Shown here piece by piece: positions 50,587-59,877 of a stretch of 64,000 bases of DNA; the first letter of the stretch is position 1; each line of letters begins with the position of its first letter. The position numbers and the translations under genes are program-made. Under the pieces are notes generated by a model that was not told where the DNA came from, searched no databases, and was given only the letters and a program-made list of their open reading frames with translations. The DNA comes from Allopusillimonas sp048270225 (lineage in GTDB: Bacteria; Pseudomonadota; Gammaproteobacteria; Burkholderiales; Burkholderiaceae_B), in NCBI GenBank assembly GCA_048270225.1, contig JBLWTG010000003.1, positions 310,001 to 374,000 on the forward strand, in the 5' to 3' direction.

Positions 50587-52473
50587 TCAGGCCGCGATGA
50601 CCTCGCGCAGCCTGCAGTCCAGCTCTAGCGACAGTTCGTCAAACCCCAGGACATCCAGTGTAACGGACTGGCCGCGCTCCAGATCCGGCAGGGCCGGCAC
50701 CCGGACCACCATGGGCACGCCTTCCAGGCGCACCAGGCCGTCGCGGATGACGCTGCCCTGCACGGTGCGCACGTCCTGCTGCTGCAGCCATCGCAGGCAC
50801 CAATAGCGTTCCATGGACGACTGGAACTCATTCCAGGTCGCGTATTGGGAATCGAAGGCGCCGATAATGGCGAACAGGTCGGCGTCCTTGGGCTTGAACG
50901 GGGCAACCAGCCGGGCCGATACCCCGTGTTCGGCGGTAGCCAGGATCTGCCACTGGTTCACCATGTCGACATAGCGTCGCAGCGGCGAGGTCGACCATGC
51001 ATACTGGGGTACGCCTATGGCCTCATGAGGCAGTGCATGCGTGGACATGCGTACTTTGCCCGCCTGTTGCGAACGGTAGATGCCGGGCACGCCATGCTTG
51101 GCCAGCAGGCCGCCCCACAGGTTGTTGGTCAGAATCATGTATTCGGCGACCAGCCTGTCCAGCGGCGCATTGCGACGGCGTGGCACCAGCCTGACCGGCG
51201 TGTCCGGATCATCGTAGGGTCCGTCCAGTTCAAAGGAATAATCGATCCGATTGTTGTTCTCTGGCTTGCCGCGCACTTGTTCGCGCTGTGCGCACAGATG
51301 CTGTGCAAACCGCCACAGAGGCCGCAGCCATTCACCATAGGGCAGGTCCGCGTCCGGGTCGTTCAGCGCTTCTTCCGTGACGAATTCGTCCAGGGTATTG
51401 TGTCGCAGGTTTGCGCGCACCTGGATGCGCTCGAGCCGGGTTTCGCTGGAGATGATCTCGCCGGTCGCCAGATCGGCCTCTACATAGAGCGACAGCGCGG
51501 GACGCGGCTTGCCTTCGTCCAGCGAGAATTGCGCGATGATCTCGCCTGGCAGCATGGGGACCTTCAGGCCGGGGATGTACACCGTGGACATGCGCCCGCG
51601 CGCGAGCTTGTCCAGCTCGTTGTCGCGCTGGACGGCCAGGCCAGGCGCCGCGATGTGTATCCCGATGCGCACTCTGTCGCCGTCCAGGCCCGTGATCGAC
51701 AGAGCGTCATCCACCTCAATGGTGGATGCGTCGTCAACCGAGTAGGCAATTACATCGGCCAGCGGGAGATCAGCGCCCGGTTCGCTGGTGTCCAGGGGCG
51801 GGAACTGCGTACCCCTGGGAAAATTGGTGGCAAAAAAGCGATGCTGGTGCAGGGCCAGCGGGTGCGGCCATGCGCCGCAGGACAGCAGCAGCTTGTCCGG
51901 TGTGGTCTGCAACTGCTGCACGGCGGCGTCAAAGGCCTTCCACTGCTGCGAATTCTTGTCGGGCCGTATCAGCAGGCTGTCGGCCACAGCGGCGATCTCT
52001 TCAGGCAGTTGACCGGCGACCAGTTGGTCTATCCATTGCTGTTGCTGTTCAGCCTGCTTGCGCTTTTTCTCGATGGCCGCCAGCGCGGCGGCAAGGATGT
52101 CGGGCGGCGCGGGCCGATAGCAGCCCTTGCCGCGCCGGTGAAAATAGGCAGGCGCACTGTTCAGCGCGAATATGAGGGCTGCCTTCTCGACTGCCGAGGG
52201 CGGATGGCCGAAATACTCCTGGGCAAATACGGTGGCGTCGAACTCCTCCTGCGGCGCGCATTCCCAGAGAAAGTCAATTTCCAGCGTGGCGGCAAGCGCC
52301 TGCGCCTGTTCGAGCAGCGCAGCCGGCGCCGGCTGCTCGAAGCTGAACAGGACGTTGGCTTTCTTGATTTTGCTGCGTTTCCCTGAGGCCGATTCGACCT
52401 GCATGGTCGTATCGCTTTCAGAGAAGATTTTTTCCGCTTTGAAGTTACCGCTGTCTTCGTAAAGAACGTGCAT
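50587..52473 (-). CDS. RNase II/RNase R-family exoribonuclease
   Basis: A 628-residue RNB-domain protein degrading RNA 3' to 5'. The acidic catalytic cluster is clear in DDASTIEVDDALSI, followed by IGIHIAAPGLAVQ, IPGLKVPMLPGEI and the C-terminal STSPLRRYVDMVNQWQ. A cold-shock-like N-terminal region starts MHVLYEDSGNFKAEKIF. The ATG at 52473 gives this conserved start; ATGs at 52497 and 52506 are further upstream. It is closer in size to RNase II than RNase R. It follows the YqiA-like esterase gene by 39 bases. Confidence 0.9.
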   Translation of the reverse strand: MHVLYEDSGNFKAEKIFSESDTTMQVESASGKRSKIKKANVLFSFEQPAPAALLEQAQALAATLEIDFLWECAPQEEFDATVFAQEYFGHPPSAVEKAALIFALNSAPAYFHRRGKGCYRPAPPDILAAALAAIEKKRKQAEQQQQWIDQLVAGQLPEEIAAVADSLLIRPDKNSQQWKAFDAAVQQLQTTPDKLLLSCGAWPHPLALHQHRFFATNFPRGTQFPPLDTSEPGADLPLADVIAYSVDDASTIEVDDALSITGLDGDRVRIGIHIAAPGLAVQRDNELDKLARGRMSTVYIPGLKVPMLPGEIIAQFSLDEGKPRPALSLYVEADLATGEIISSETRLERIQVRANLRHNTLDEFVTEEALNDPDADLPYGEWLRPLWRFAQHLCAQREQVRGKPENNNRIDYSFELDGPYDDPDTPVRLVPRRRNAPLDRLVAEYMILTNNLWGGLLAKHGVPGIYRSQQAGKVRMSTHALPHEAIGVPQYAWSTSPLRRYVDMVNQWQILATAEHGVSARLVAPFKPKDADLFAIIGAFDSQYATWNEFQSSMERYWCLRWLQQQDVRTVQGSVIRDGLVRLEGVPMVVRVPALPDLERGQSVTLDVLGFDELSLELDCRLREVIAA

Positions 52474-52512
52474 GTATGTTCCGTTGGGATGCGCCATCGG
52501 GCGCACCGGGGG

Positions 52513-53130
52513 TTAGAGAGAGGCTTGCGCGGGGCCGTCGGTTGTGGCGCCCAGTGCAAAATCGAGCACTTCGGGCAACCATTGCGCAAAGTCGGACAGG
52601 CCGTGGTCGCTGCCATCGAGCACGCGCGTTCTGCTGCCGGCAAACCAGTCGACCATTTCGCGCCAGTCCAGGACTTCGTCGCCCTTGGCGGCCAGCAGAT
52701 AGTAGCGTTCGGGATGGGCCGGCCTGCCCACGGCCATTTCAGCCAGTTCGTCCACGTACTCGGGCAAGAACGAGAAAGGCGCGTCCGAATGGTACATGGT
52801 GTGTTCGCCTACCTGAGTGGCCAGGTCGCGCGCGGCATAGACAACTGGATTCAGCAGCGCGGCGCGGCATTTCCAGTACTCTGCCAGGCAAGTGGCATAG
52901 TAGCCGCCCAGCGACGACCCGATCACAGTCAGGTCGCGCTGCGGGTCCAGGCCGCGCTGCTCGGCCTGGCGTACCAGATGCATGGACTGCTCTATGGCGG
53001 CATGCGGGCTGGCCGGCAGTTGCGGGCACAGCCACTGGCTTTCGAGGCCGCGTTCACGCATGGCCCGGGCCAGCAGGGCGGCCTTGGTAGAGTGAGGCGA
53101 GGAACGAAAGCCGTGCAGGTAGAGAATCAT
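52513..53130 (-). CDS. YqiA-family alpha/beta-hydrolase esterase
   Basis: A 205-residue hydrolase. The start MILYLHGFRSSPHSTKA (oxyanion region) and the nucleophile elbow GSSLGGYYA (Ser73) fit the YqiA/YcfP esterase family, with a C-terminal GSDHGLSDF His. Such proteins have weak esterase activity on short acyl-CoA-like substrates; the physiological role is unknown. Its ATG overlaps the mpl stop by one base. Confidence 0.88.
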   Translation of the reverse strand: MILYLHGFRSSPHSTKAALLARAMRERGLESQWLCPQLPASPHAAIEQSMHLVRQAEQRGLDPQRDLTVIGSSLGGYYATCLAEYWKCRAALLNPVVYAARDLATQVGEHTMYHSDAPFSFLPEYVDELAEMAVGRPAHPERYYLLAAKGDEVLDWREMVDWFAGSRTRVLDGSDHGLSDFAQWLPEVLDFALGATTDGPAQASL

Positions 53131-54494
53131 CAGAGTTTGTCCAGTAGCTTCTGGTGTATGCCGCCAAAGCTGCCGTTGCTCATGACCAGAATGGTATCGC
53201 CGGGCCGGGCCGCCTGGCAGATGGCATCCACCATTTTATCCAGATCGGCATGCGCCGTCGCCCGGTCGCCCAGCGGCGCCAGTATTTTGACAGGATCCCA
53301 TCCCAGCGCATGCTTGCCGTGGGTTTCGCCATAGCAGAAAACCAGATCCGCGGCCTCCAGCGATTCGGGCAGGCGCGCGGCCATGGCGCCCAGTTTCATG
53401 GTGTTGGAGCGGGGCTCAAGCACGGCCAGGATGCGGCCCTTGCCCAGCTGTCGGCGCAGTCCATTCAGCGTCGTGGCGATGGCGGTCGGATGATGGGCGA
53501 AATCATCGTAGACGGCAACGTCGCGGACCCGGCCGCGCAGCTCCATGCGCCGCTTGACGCCTTCGAAGGCCGTCAGCGCCTCGATGGCGGTCTCGACGGA
53601 CACGCCTGCATGGGCGGCCGCCCCGATGGCGGCCAGGGCGTTCAGGCGATTGTGCTCGCCGGTCAGCGACCAGCGCACCGTGCCGGCCGGCGTGCTGGCG
53701 CCTTCAGTCAGAACCTCGAACGCTGTGGCGCTGCCCGTATTGCCTGCCTGCCAGTGGCCGCCGGGCCCAAAGCTTTGGACGGGTGTCCAGCAGCCGCGCT
53801 CCATCACGCGGTCCAGCGCTTCGGCATGCGCCGGGCGCAGGATCAGTCCCGCGGCGGGAATCGTGCGCACCAGATGATGGAATTGCGTTTCGATGGCGGC
53901 AAGATCGGGGAAAATATCTGCGTGGTCGTATTCCAGATTGTTCAGAATGGCCGTTCGGGGCCGGTAATGGACGAATTTGGAGCGCTTGTCGAAAAAAGCC
54001 GTGTCGTACTCATCCGCTTCGATGACAAAGTGCTTGCGGCTCGCCTGGTAGCGCGCCGAAACCTTCAGCCCCGGCGCGACGCCGCCGATCAGGAAGTTGG
54101 GCGCAAGGCCGGCATGCTCGAGTATCCAGGCCAGCATGGAGCTTGTTGTGGTCTTGCCATGTGTGCCGGCGACGGCCAGCACATGTTGGCCCGGCAGCAC
54201 GTGTTCGCCCAGCCATTGCGGCCCCGAAACGTACGGCAGTCCCTGGTCCAGGATGGCTTCCATCAGCGGGTTGCCCCGGGAGACCACATTGCCCACGACG
54301 AACAGGTCGGGTGCGAGGTCCAGCTGCGCGGCGTCAAAGCCTTCGATCAGGCGTATGCCCTGTTCTTCGAGCTGTGTGCTCATGGGCGGGTAGACGCCCG
54401 TGTCGCAGCCCGTGACCGTATGGCCCGCGGAACGGGCGATCAGCGCCAGCCCGCCCATGAATGTGCCGCAGATGCCGAGTATATGTAGATGCAT
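53130..54494 (-). CDS. mpl: UDP-MurNAc:L-Ala-gamma-D-Glu-meso-DAP ligase
   Basis: A 454-residue Mur-ligase-family enzyme that reattaches the recycled murein tripeptide to UDP-MurNAc. The N-terminal HILGICGTFMGGLALIA motif and the ATP site GTHGKTTTSSML (about residue 110) are diagnostic; EADEYDTAFFDKRSKF separates Mpl from MurC. It is first in the minus-strand run mpl-yqiA-RNase-tonB-aroE-mtgA-lptG-apaH, which mixes wall recycling, wall synthesis and LPS export. Confidence 0.96.
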   Translation of the reverse strand: MHLHILGICGTFMGGLALIARSAGHTVTGCDTGVYPPMSTQLEEQGIRLIEGFDAAQLDLAPDLFVVGNVVSRGNPLMEAILDQGLPYVSGPQWLGEHVLPGQHVLAVAGTHGKTTTSSMLAWILEHAGLAPNFLIGGVAPGLKVSARYQASRKHFVIEADEYDTAFFDKRSKFVHYRPRTAILNNLEYDHADIFPDLAAIETQFHHLVRTIPAAGLILRPAHAEALDRVMERGCWTPVQSFGPGGHWQAGNTGSATAFEVLTEGASTPAGTVRWSLTGEHNRLNALAAIGAAAHAGVSVETAIEALTAFEGVKRRMELRGRVRDVAVYDDFAHHPTAIATTLNGLRRQLGKGRILAVLEPRSNTMKLGAMAARLPESLEAADLVFCYGETHGKHALGWDPVKILAPLGDRATAHADLDKMVDAICQAARPGDTILVMSNGSFGGIHQKLLDKL

Positions 54495-54626
54495 AGTGAT
54501 CCTCCGGTCGACATTTTAGCCAGTCGCCCCGGTTTGGGCGGCGCGACGCCCAAACTCCGCTGCCGTTTTGCCTTATCCCGGGTGCTATGATGGACAACAA
54601 TTCCTGATGTTTTCTATAGTTACTTT

Positions 54627-55142
54627 ATGAATCGACGAGACTTCATGCGTCGGGCTGCGCAGGGTGCTGCGTTGGCCGGCATTTCGGGCCTGGCCGTCCC
54701 GCTGGCGCTGCAGCCGGCCCGGGCTGCAGCGGTCCATCCTTTCTACGGGCAGTCGTTTCCGGACCTGAACAAACAGCCTGTGAAGTTTGCCTCTTACCTG
54801 GGCAAGCCCGTCGTGCTGAACTTCTGGGCAACCTGGTGTCCGCCCTGCGTCAAGGAAATGCCCGACCTCGAAGCCCTGCATCAAAAGCATGCGGGCGTGA
54901 ATTTCGTGGGCCTGGCCGTCGACACGGCGAGCAATGTGACCAAGTTCGGCGAGAAGGTGCAGGTCAGCTATCCTTTGCTGATTGCCGGTCATGAAGGCAT
55001 AGGCCTGATGCGCGGCCTGGGTAACAAACAGGGCGGCCTGCCGTTCACCGTCGTGTTCGATGCGCAGGGCGCCATCAAGCGCGAATTCCTCGGTCTGGTC
55101 GATCCGGAAGTGCTCGACAGACTGTTACAGGACATGGCCTGA
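54627..55142 (+). CDS. TlpA/ResA-like thioredoxin-fold protein (Tat-type signal)
   Basis: A 171-residue redoxin-family protein. The N-terminus NRRDFMRRAAQGAALAGIS resembles a twin-arginine signal, with cleavage near ARA (about residue 34). The thioredoxin-like domain carries NFWATWCPPCVKEMP (active-site CPPC, about residues 72-75) and GNKQGGLPFTVVFD (cis-Pro). It is likely a periplasmic disulfide reductase, for example in cytochrome c or oxidative protein maintenance. Tat export of such a fold is unusual. It starts the plus-strand aroQ-accBC region. Confidence 0.88.
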   Translation: MNRRDFMRRAAQGAALAGISGLAVPLALQPARAAAVHPFYGQSFPDLNKQPVKFASYLGKPVVLNFWATWCPPCVKEMPDLEALHQKHAGVNFVGLAVDTASNVTKFGEKVQVSYPLLIAGHEGIGLMRGLGNKQGGLPFTVVFDAQGAIKREFLGLVDPEVLDRLLQDMA

Positions 55143-55211
55143 CCGCCACTTTTATGGACAAATACGCCTATTTAGCGTAAAAAGGCGGTCTGTCTTAACA
55201 AAAAATTCGCA

Positions 55212-55646
55212 ATGGCGCAGCATATCCTGGTCCTGCACGGCCCTAACCTGAACCTGCTCGGTACCCGCGAGCCGGATGTCTACGGTCGGCAAACCCTTGC
55301 CGATATCAACAGTCGCCTGCAACATGTGGCACAAGAGCATAGCGCCTGCTGTACCGCCTTCCAGAGCAATCACGAAGGCCAGCTTGTAGACCGCATTCAG
55401 GCCGCAGCCCAGGATTCCACGGATTTCATCATCATCAACGCCGCTGCCTATACACACACCAGCGTGGCGCTGGCAGACGCGCTCTCCGCTGTCGATATCC
55501 CTTTTATCGAAGTGCATCTATCCAATGTGTATAAGCGCGAAACGTTCCGGCATCAGTCGTTCCTGTCCGCCAAGGCACAGGGGGTGATCGCCGGGCTGGG
55601 CGGCTTCGGGTACGAAGCCGCTTTGCGTTTTGCGCTGGCCACCTGA
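55212..55646 (+). CDS. aroQ: Type II 3-dehydroquinate dehydratase
   Basis: A 144-residue dodecameric dehydroquinase of the shikimate pathway. Motifs are LHGPNLNLLGTREPDVYG (catalytic Tyr), QSNHEGQLVD, INAAAYTHTSVAL and FIEVHLSNVYKRE-type EVHLSNVY. Length is typical. It precedes accB by 83 bases, a common order in proteobacteria. Confidence 0.97.
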   Translation: MAQHILVLHGPNLNLLGTREPDVYGRQTLADINSRLQHVAQEHSACCTAFQSNHEGQLVDRIQAAAQDSTDFIIINAAAYTHTSVALADALSAVDIPFIEVHLSNVYKRETFRHQSFLSAKAQGVIAGLGGFGYEAALRFALAT

Positions 55647-55729
55647 CGCGTTTTTGCGCCTGAATCGAGTTTTTATCAATCAACATTTACCTCGTGCCAT
55701 GATCACGAAGTAGTACTAGGGAAGCTGGT

Positions 55730-56173
55730 ATGGACTTACGAAAACTTAAAACACTGATCGATCTCGTTGCCGACTCGGGCATCGCCGAACTCGAAATCAC
55801 CGAGGGCGATGGCAAGGTGCGGATCGTCAAATTCTCCCAGTCTGCCCCGACTGCCGTATATGCGCCCGAGCCGGTTGCTGCGGTGGCGCCAAGCGCCGCG
55901 GCAGCGGCCCCCGCGCCGGCTGAACCCGCTGCCGTTACAGGCCATCAGGTCAAGGCGCCCATGGTGGGCACCTTTTACCGCGCGCCCAATCCAGGCGCCT
56001 CGCCCTTTGTCGAAGTCGGGCAGGCAGTCAAGGAAGGCGACGCCTTGTGTATCATCGAAGCCATGAAGCTGCTGAACGAAATCGAGGCAGACAAGACTGG
56101 CGTCATCAAGGAAATCCTGGTCGAAAACGGCGAGCCTGTGGAGTACGGTCAACCCTTGTTTGTTATCGGCTAA
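55730..56173 (+). CDS. accB: Biotin carboxyl carrier protein of acetyl-CoA carboxylase
   Basis: A 147-residue carrier. The N-terminal helix region (1-40) is followed by an Ala/Pro-rich linker (about 40-68) and the biotinyl domain. The biotinylated Lys113 sits in EAMKLLNEIE, and the thumb is present in VKAPMVGTFYRAPNPGA. It pairs with accC 3 bases downstream to carboxylate acetyl-CoA for fatty acid synthesis. Confidence 0.97.
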   Translation: MDLRKLKTLIDLVADSGIAELEITEGDGKVRIVKFSQSAPTAVYAPEPVAAVAPSAAAAAPAPAEPAAVTGHQVKAPMVGTFYRAPNPGASPFVEVGQAVKEGDALCIIEAMKLLNEIEADKTGVIKEILVENGEPVEYGQPLFVIG

Positions 56174-56176
56174 TCC

Positions 56177-57523
56177 ATGTTTGAGAAAATCCTTATTGCC
56201 AACCGGGGCGAGATCGCGCTGCGCATACAGCGTGCATGTCGCGAGCTGGGTATAAAAACTGTGGTGGTCCATTCGGAAGTCGACCGCGATGCCAAGTATG
56301 TGCGCCTGGCCGATGAGTCCGTCTGTATCGGACCCGCTCCCGCGCGCGACAGCTATCTGAATATGCCGGCCATTATTTCGGCTGCGGAAGTCACCGATGC
56401 CGAGGCAATACATCCCGGCTATGGTTTTCTGGCGGAAAACGCCGATTTTGCGGATCGCGTCGAGAAAAGCGGCTTTGCATTCATTGGCCCGCGTCCCGAG
56501 TCCATACGCCTGATGGGCGACAAGGTCAGCGCCAAGCATGCCATGATCGAAGCCAATGTGCCTGTGGTGCCCGGCTCCGAGGGCGCGCTGCCGGACGATC
56601 CCGAAGAAATCATGCGCATCGCGCGCGAAGTGGGCTATCCCGTCATCATCAAGGCGGCGGGTGGCGGCGGCGGCCGGGGCATGCGTGTGGTCTATACCGA
56701 AGCGGCGCTGATCACGGCCGTGGCCATGACCCGCAACGAAGCGGGCGCAGCCTTCAACAATCCTGAAGTCTATCTGGAAAAATTCCTCGAAAACCCGCGC
56801 CACATCGAGATCCAGGTGCTGGCCGACGGGGGGCGCAACGCGGTGTGGCTGGGCGAGCGCGATTGCTCCATGCAGCGGCGCCACCAGAAGGTCATCGAGG
56901 AAGCGCCTGCACCGGGCATTGCACGCCGGCTGATCGAGCGTATCGGCGAGCGCTGCGCCGACGCCTGCCGCAAGATCAACTATCGCGGCGCAGGCACCTT
57001 CGAGTTTCTGTATGAAAACGGCGAGTTCTATTTCATCGAAATGAACACCCGTATTCAGGTCGAGCATACCGTCACCGAAATGATCACCGGCATCGATCTG
57101 GTCCAGCAGCAGATACTGATCGCCGCCGGCGAAAAATTCACGCTGCGCCAGCGCGATATTCAGCTCAAGGGTCATGCGATCGAGTGCCGCATCAATGCCG
57201 AGGATCCTTTCAACTTCATGCCCAGTCCCGGGCGCATCACCAGCTGGCACACGCCGGGCGGTCCGGGCGTTCGCATGGAGTCGCACGTGTTCAGCGGGTA
57301 CGTTGTACCGCCCAACTACGACTCCATGATTGCCAAGCTCATTACTTATGGCGATACGCGCAAGCAGGCCATCGCCCGCATGGAAATCGCCCTGTCCGAA
57401 ATGGTGGTGGAGGGTGTGAAAACCAATATTCCCTTGCACCGCGAACTGATGCAGGACGCGCGCTTTGTCGAAGGCGGCACCAGTATTCATTATCTCGAGC
57501 AGAAACTGTCGCAGCGGCCTTGA
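56177..57523 (+). CDS. accC: Biotin carboxylase
   Basis: A 448-residue ATP-grasp enzyme carboxylating the biotin of AccB. Motifs are LIANRGEIALRIQRA, AIHPGYGFLAENADFA, KAAGGGGGRGMRVV, the Arg/Glu active site FIEMNTRIQVEHTVTEM and HAIECRINAEDP. It follows accB by 3 bases and is separated from prmA by a terminator hairpin. Confidence 0.98.
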   Translation: MFEKILIANRGEIALRIQRACRELGIKTVVVHSEVDRDAKYVRLADESVCIGPAPARDSYLNMPAIISAAEVTDAEAIHPGYGFLAENADFADRVEKSGFAFIGPRPESIRLMGDKVSAKHAMIEANVPVVPGSEGALPDDPEEIMRIAREVGYPVIIKAAGGGGGRGMRVVYTEAALITAVAMTRNEAGAAFNNPEVYLEKFLENPRHIEIQVLADGGRNAVWLGERDCSMQRRHQKVIEEAPAPGIARRLIERIGERCADACRKINYRGAGTFEFLYENGEFYFIEMNTRIQVEHTVTEMITGIDLVQQQILIAAGEKFTLRQRDIQLKGHAIECRINAEDPFNFMPSPGRITSWHTPGGPGVRMESHVFSGYVVPPNYDSMIAKLITYGDTRKQAIARMEIALSEMVVEGVKTNIPLHRELMQDARFVEGGTSIHYLEQKLSQRP

Positions 57524-57551
57524 GGCGAGATGAGGCGGTTTTGCTTGAACA

Positions 57552-57573
57552 AGGGGGCGCCGCCCCCTGTTTT
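57552..57573 (+). terminator. Intrinsic terminator after accBC
   Basis: AGGGGGC (57552-57558) and GCCCCCT (57562-57568) form a perfect 7-bp stem with a 3-base loop, followed by GTTTTC. It ends 17 bases before the prmA ATG, so it may also attenuate prmA. Confidence 0.8.
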
Positions 57574-57590
57574 CTGGGTGGGACACTAAC

Positions 57591-58517
57591 ATGCGGGAAC
57601 TCGTGCTGATTTGCCCTGAAGAGCGGGCTGAAGCGTTGTCCGATGCCCTCATCGAGGCGGGCGTGCTGTCGGTGTCTGTCGAAGACGCCGACAGCGATAC
57701 GGATGCAGAGCAGGCGCTCTTTGGCGAGCCAGGTCTTGAACCCGAGGTGCAGGCCTGGCATCGCAATCATGTGGTGGCGCTTCTGCCCGATGGGCTGGAT
57801 CCTGCCCAGGTGCTCGAATACGTGCGTTCTGCCGGTGTTGCGGAGTATGGCGAAGGAGAATGGTCGCTGCGCGAGGTGCCCGACGCCGACTGGGTTCGAC
57901 TTACGCAGGCGCAGTTCCAGCCCATACAGATCGGACAGCGCATCTGGATCGTGCCGAGCTGGCATCGTGGCAGCCCCGATGTGCCGCCTGTCTCGGACGG
58001 CAGCGAACAGGCGGGCGAACAGGTGCATATCGAACTTGATCCTGGGCTGGCTTTTGGTACAGGCAGTCACCCTACGACACACCTTTGCCTGCAATGGCTG
58101 GAGCACAATATACAGGGTGGCGAGACAGTGCTGGATTATGGCTGTGGCTCGGGTATCCTGGCAATTGCTGCCCGGATGTTGGGCGCGGGCGACATCCAGG
58201 CGGTGGACATCGATGAACAGGCAGTGCAGTCCACCCGTTACAATGCAGAAGTGAATGGCGCCCAGTTGCGTGCCATGCTGCCTGACGAGCTGTCGGATGG
58301 ACAGTTCCAGGTGGTGGTGGCCAATATACTGTCCAATCCGCTGAAGGTGCTTGCGCCCATGCTGTCCAATCGGGTTGCGGCCGGTGGCCATCTGGTTCTG
58401 TCGGGTGTGCTCGAGAGGCAGGCGCAAGAGGTCGCACAGGCTTATGCGCCTTGGCTTGAAATGGAGGTATGGCAGGCTCGCGATGGGTGGGTGTGCCTGC
58501 ATGGCCGCCGCGCCTGA
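57591..58517 (+). CDS. prmA: Ribosomal protein L11 methyltransferase
   Basis: A 308-residue SAM-dependent methyltransferase that trimethylates L11. The N-terminal substrate-recognition domain (about 1-60) is followed by the class I fold: PGLAFGTGSHPTTHLCLQWL, LDYGCGSGILAIAA (SAM site), VDIDEQAVQSTRYN and VVANILSNPL (the NPPF-like N). Length agrees with the family. Confidence 0.96.
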   Translation: MRELVLICPEERAEALSDALIEAGVLSVSVEDADSDTDAEQALFGEPGLEPEVQAWHRNHVVALLPDGLDPAQVLEYVRSAGVAEYGEGEWSLREVPDADWVRLTQAQFQPIQIGQRIWIVPSWHRGSPDVPPVSDGSEQAGEQVHIELDPGLAFGTGSHPTTHLCLQWLEHNIQGGETVLDYGCGSGILAIAARMLGAGDIQAVDIDEQAVQSTRYNAEVNGAQLRAMLPDELSDGQFQVVVANILSNPLKVLAPMLSNRVAAGGHLVLSGVLERQAQEVAQAYAPWLEMEVWQARDGWVCLHGRRA

Positions 58518-58540
58518 CGGCCTTTACTGGTTTTACGTTT

Positions 58541-59869
58541 ATGGATCTGACTACGCGCTGCCCGCAATGTGGAACGATATTTTCCGCCAGCCTTGAACAG
58601 TTGCAACTGCGCAAGGGGTATATCCGTTGCATCAGCTGTGCGCATATTTTCGATGGCTATGACGCGGTGGTGGCGGGCACGGGAGAACTGACGCCCGCTG
58701 CCGGCCAGAGCCCATCGCGCCCGGCAGCGTCGGCGCATCGGTCCGGCAGCGGCCTGGGTGCGGCGGGAGTCCCGGCGCCCGTATCAGCGGGCGTAGCGGG
58801 TGGTGCCGCCGGCGGCACGTACGCGGAAACGTCTGGGTATGCGGCAGGTCCGGCGGCTGGTGACAGCGCCGTGCCCAAGGTTGTACGCCAACGCAACCGC
58901 GCAGACGCTGCCGTTGAGCAGACCTATACAGATCACCAATACGGTACGCAGAATGACAGGCCGGCGCATACCGTAGACAGCCACACGCTGGTTAGAGGGG
59001 GCGATCCGGTACAGAACCCCGCATTTACGATTTCTTCACACGCTGCTGCGCCAGAACGCGAAGCGCAGCGCTTTCGCGTCGGCGATGTCGTGCGCACGCG
59101 CCAGCCTGAGCCTGTCATTGATTATGAGCGCGCGACGGTTCCCCCCGACACGGGCCGCCGCATTGAGCCTCGCGCCACCGAAGGGTTTGCCGCATCGGCA
59201 ACGCGGCCGGTATCGGCCAGAGGCGAGCCGCATGTCGATGAGTCGCATGTTGCGGCGCCATCGTTCTATATGGAACCCAAGCCTGCGGGCCATGCCCCGG
59301 CCATGCAAGACGAGCCGGAATATTATCGGCAAGGCATCGGTATCGGTTCCCTGGTCTGGCGCATCATGGTGGTGCTGGGCCTGGTGCTGCTGCTGGCTCA
59401 ACTGGTTTACGTATATCGCGCTCAGATTGCCAACAACGTGCCGCTGCTGCGCCCGGTGCTGGAGCAGGCCTGCGGGTCGCTGGGGTGCCAGGTGCCCTAT
59501 GCGCGCAATATAGAAGCGATTGCCATCACAAGCTCGTCCCTGAGCTCGCGTGCAGGCACGGCTGCGGGCAATGCCGGCAGCGCGGGCAGCAAGGACGCGA
59601 ATGCGTCATCGGGCTCCGGTGGTCTGCTGCTGCAGCTGGCCATGCGCAACAGCTATGGCAAGCCGCAGGAATGGCCTACGCTGGTGCTCAGCCTGAAGGA
59701 TGTGGCCGGAACGCTGGTGGTGCGCAAGAATCTGCCGCCCGATACCTATCTGCCTGCGCAGGCGCTGTCGCATCCTTTTGCGGCGAACAGCGAAGTCACC
59801 GTGCGCGTCCCCATCATGCTGAACGGCCAGAACATCAATGGCTACCAGCTCGATAAATTTTTTCAGTAA
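58541..59869 (+). CDS. DUF3426 zinc-ribbon membrane protein
   Basis: A 442-residue protein. An N-terminal zinc ribbon has two Cys pairs (TRCPQCGTIF, CISCAHIF), then a long low-complexity Ala/Gly/Pro and polar region (about 45-255). A single transmembrane helix follows (about 270-292, IMVVLGLVLLLAQLVYVYRA), and a C-terminal DUF3426 domain (about 320-440) with QEWPTLVLSLKD. The ATG at 58541 (MDLTTRCPQC) follows prmA by 23 bases. Function unknown; the layout suggests a cytoplasmic ribbon anchoring a periplasmic domain. Confidence 0.85.
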   Translation: MDLTTRCPQCGTIFSASLEQLQLRKGYIRCISCAHIFDGYDAVVAGTGELTPAAGQSPSRPAASAHRSGSGLGAAGVPAPVSAGVAGGAAGGTYAETSGYAAGPAAGDSAVPKVVRQRNRADAAVEQTYTDHQYGTQNDRPAHTVDSHTLVRGGDPVQNPAFTISSHAAAPEREAQRFRVGDVVRTRQPEPVIDYERATVPPDTGRRIEPRATEGFAASATRPVSARGEPHVDESHVAAPSFYMEPKPAGHAPAMQDEPEYYRQGIGIGSLVWRIMVVLGLVLLLAQLVYVYRAQIANNVPLLRPVLEQACGSLGCQVPYARNIEAIAITSSSLSSRAGTAAGNAGSAGSKDANASSGSGGLLLQLAMRNSYGKPQEWPTLVLSLKDVAGTLVVRKNLPPDTYLPAQALSHPFAANSEVTVRVPIMLNGQNINGYQLDKFFQ

Positions 59870-59877
59870 GGCATGTA

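Noticed and set aside
55736..57766. 676-codon minus-strand frame opposite accB-accC
   Set aside because: accB and accC are unmistakable on the plus strand with catalytic motifs. The antisense product is His/Asp/Arg-rich without family similarity.
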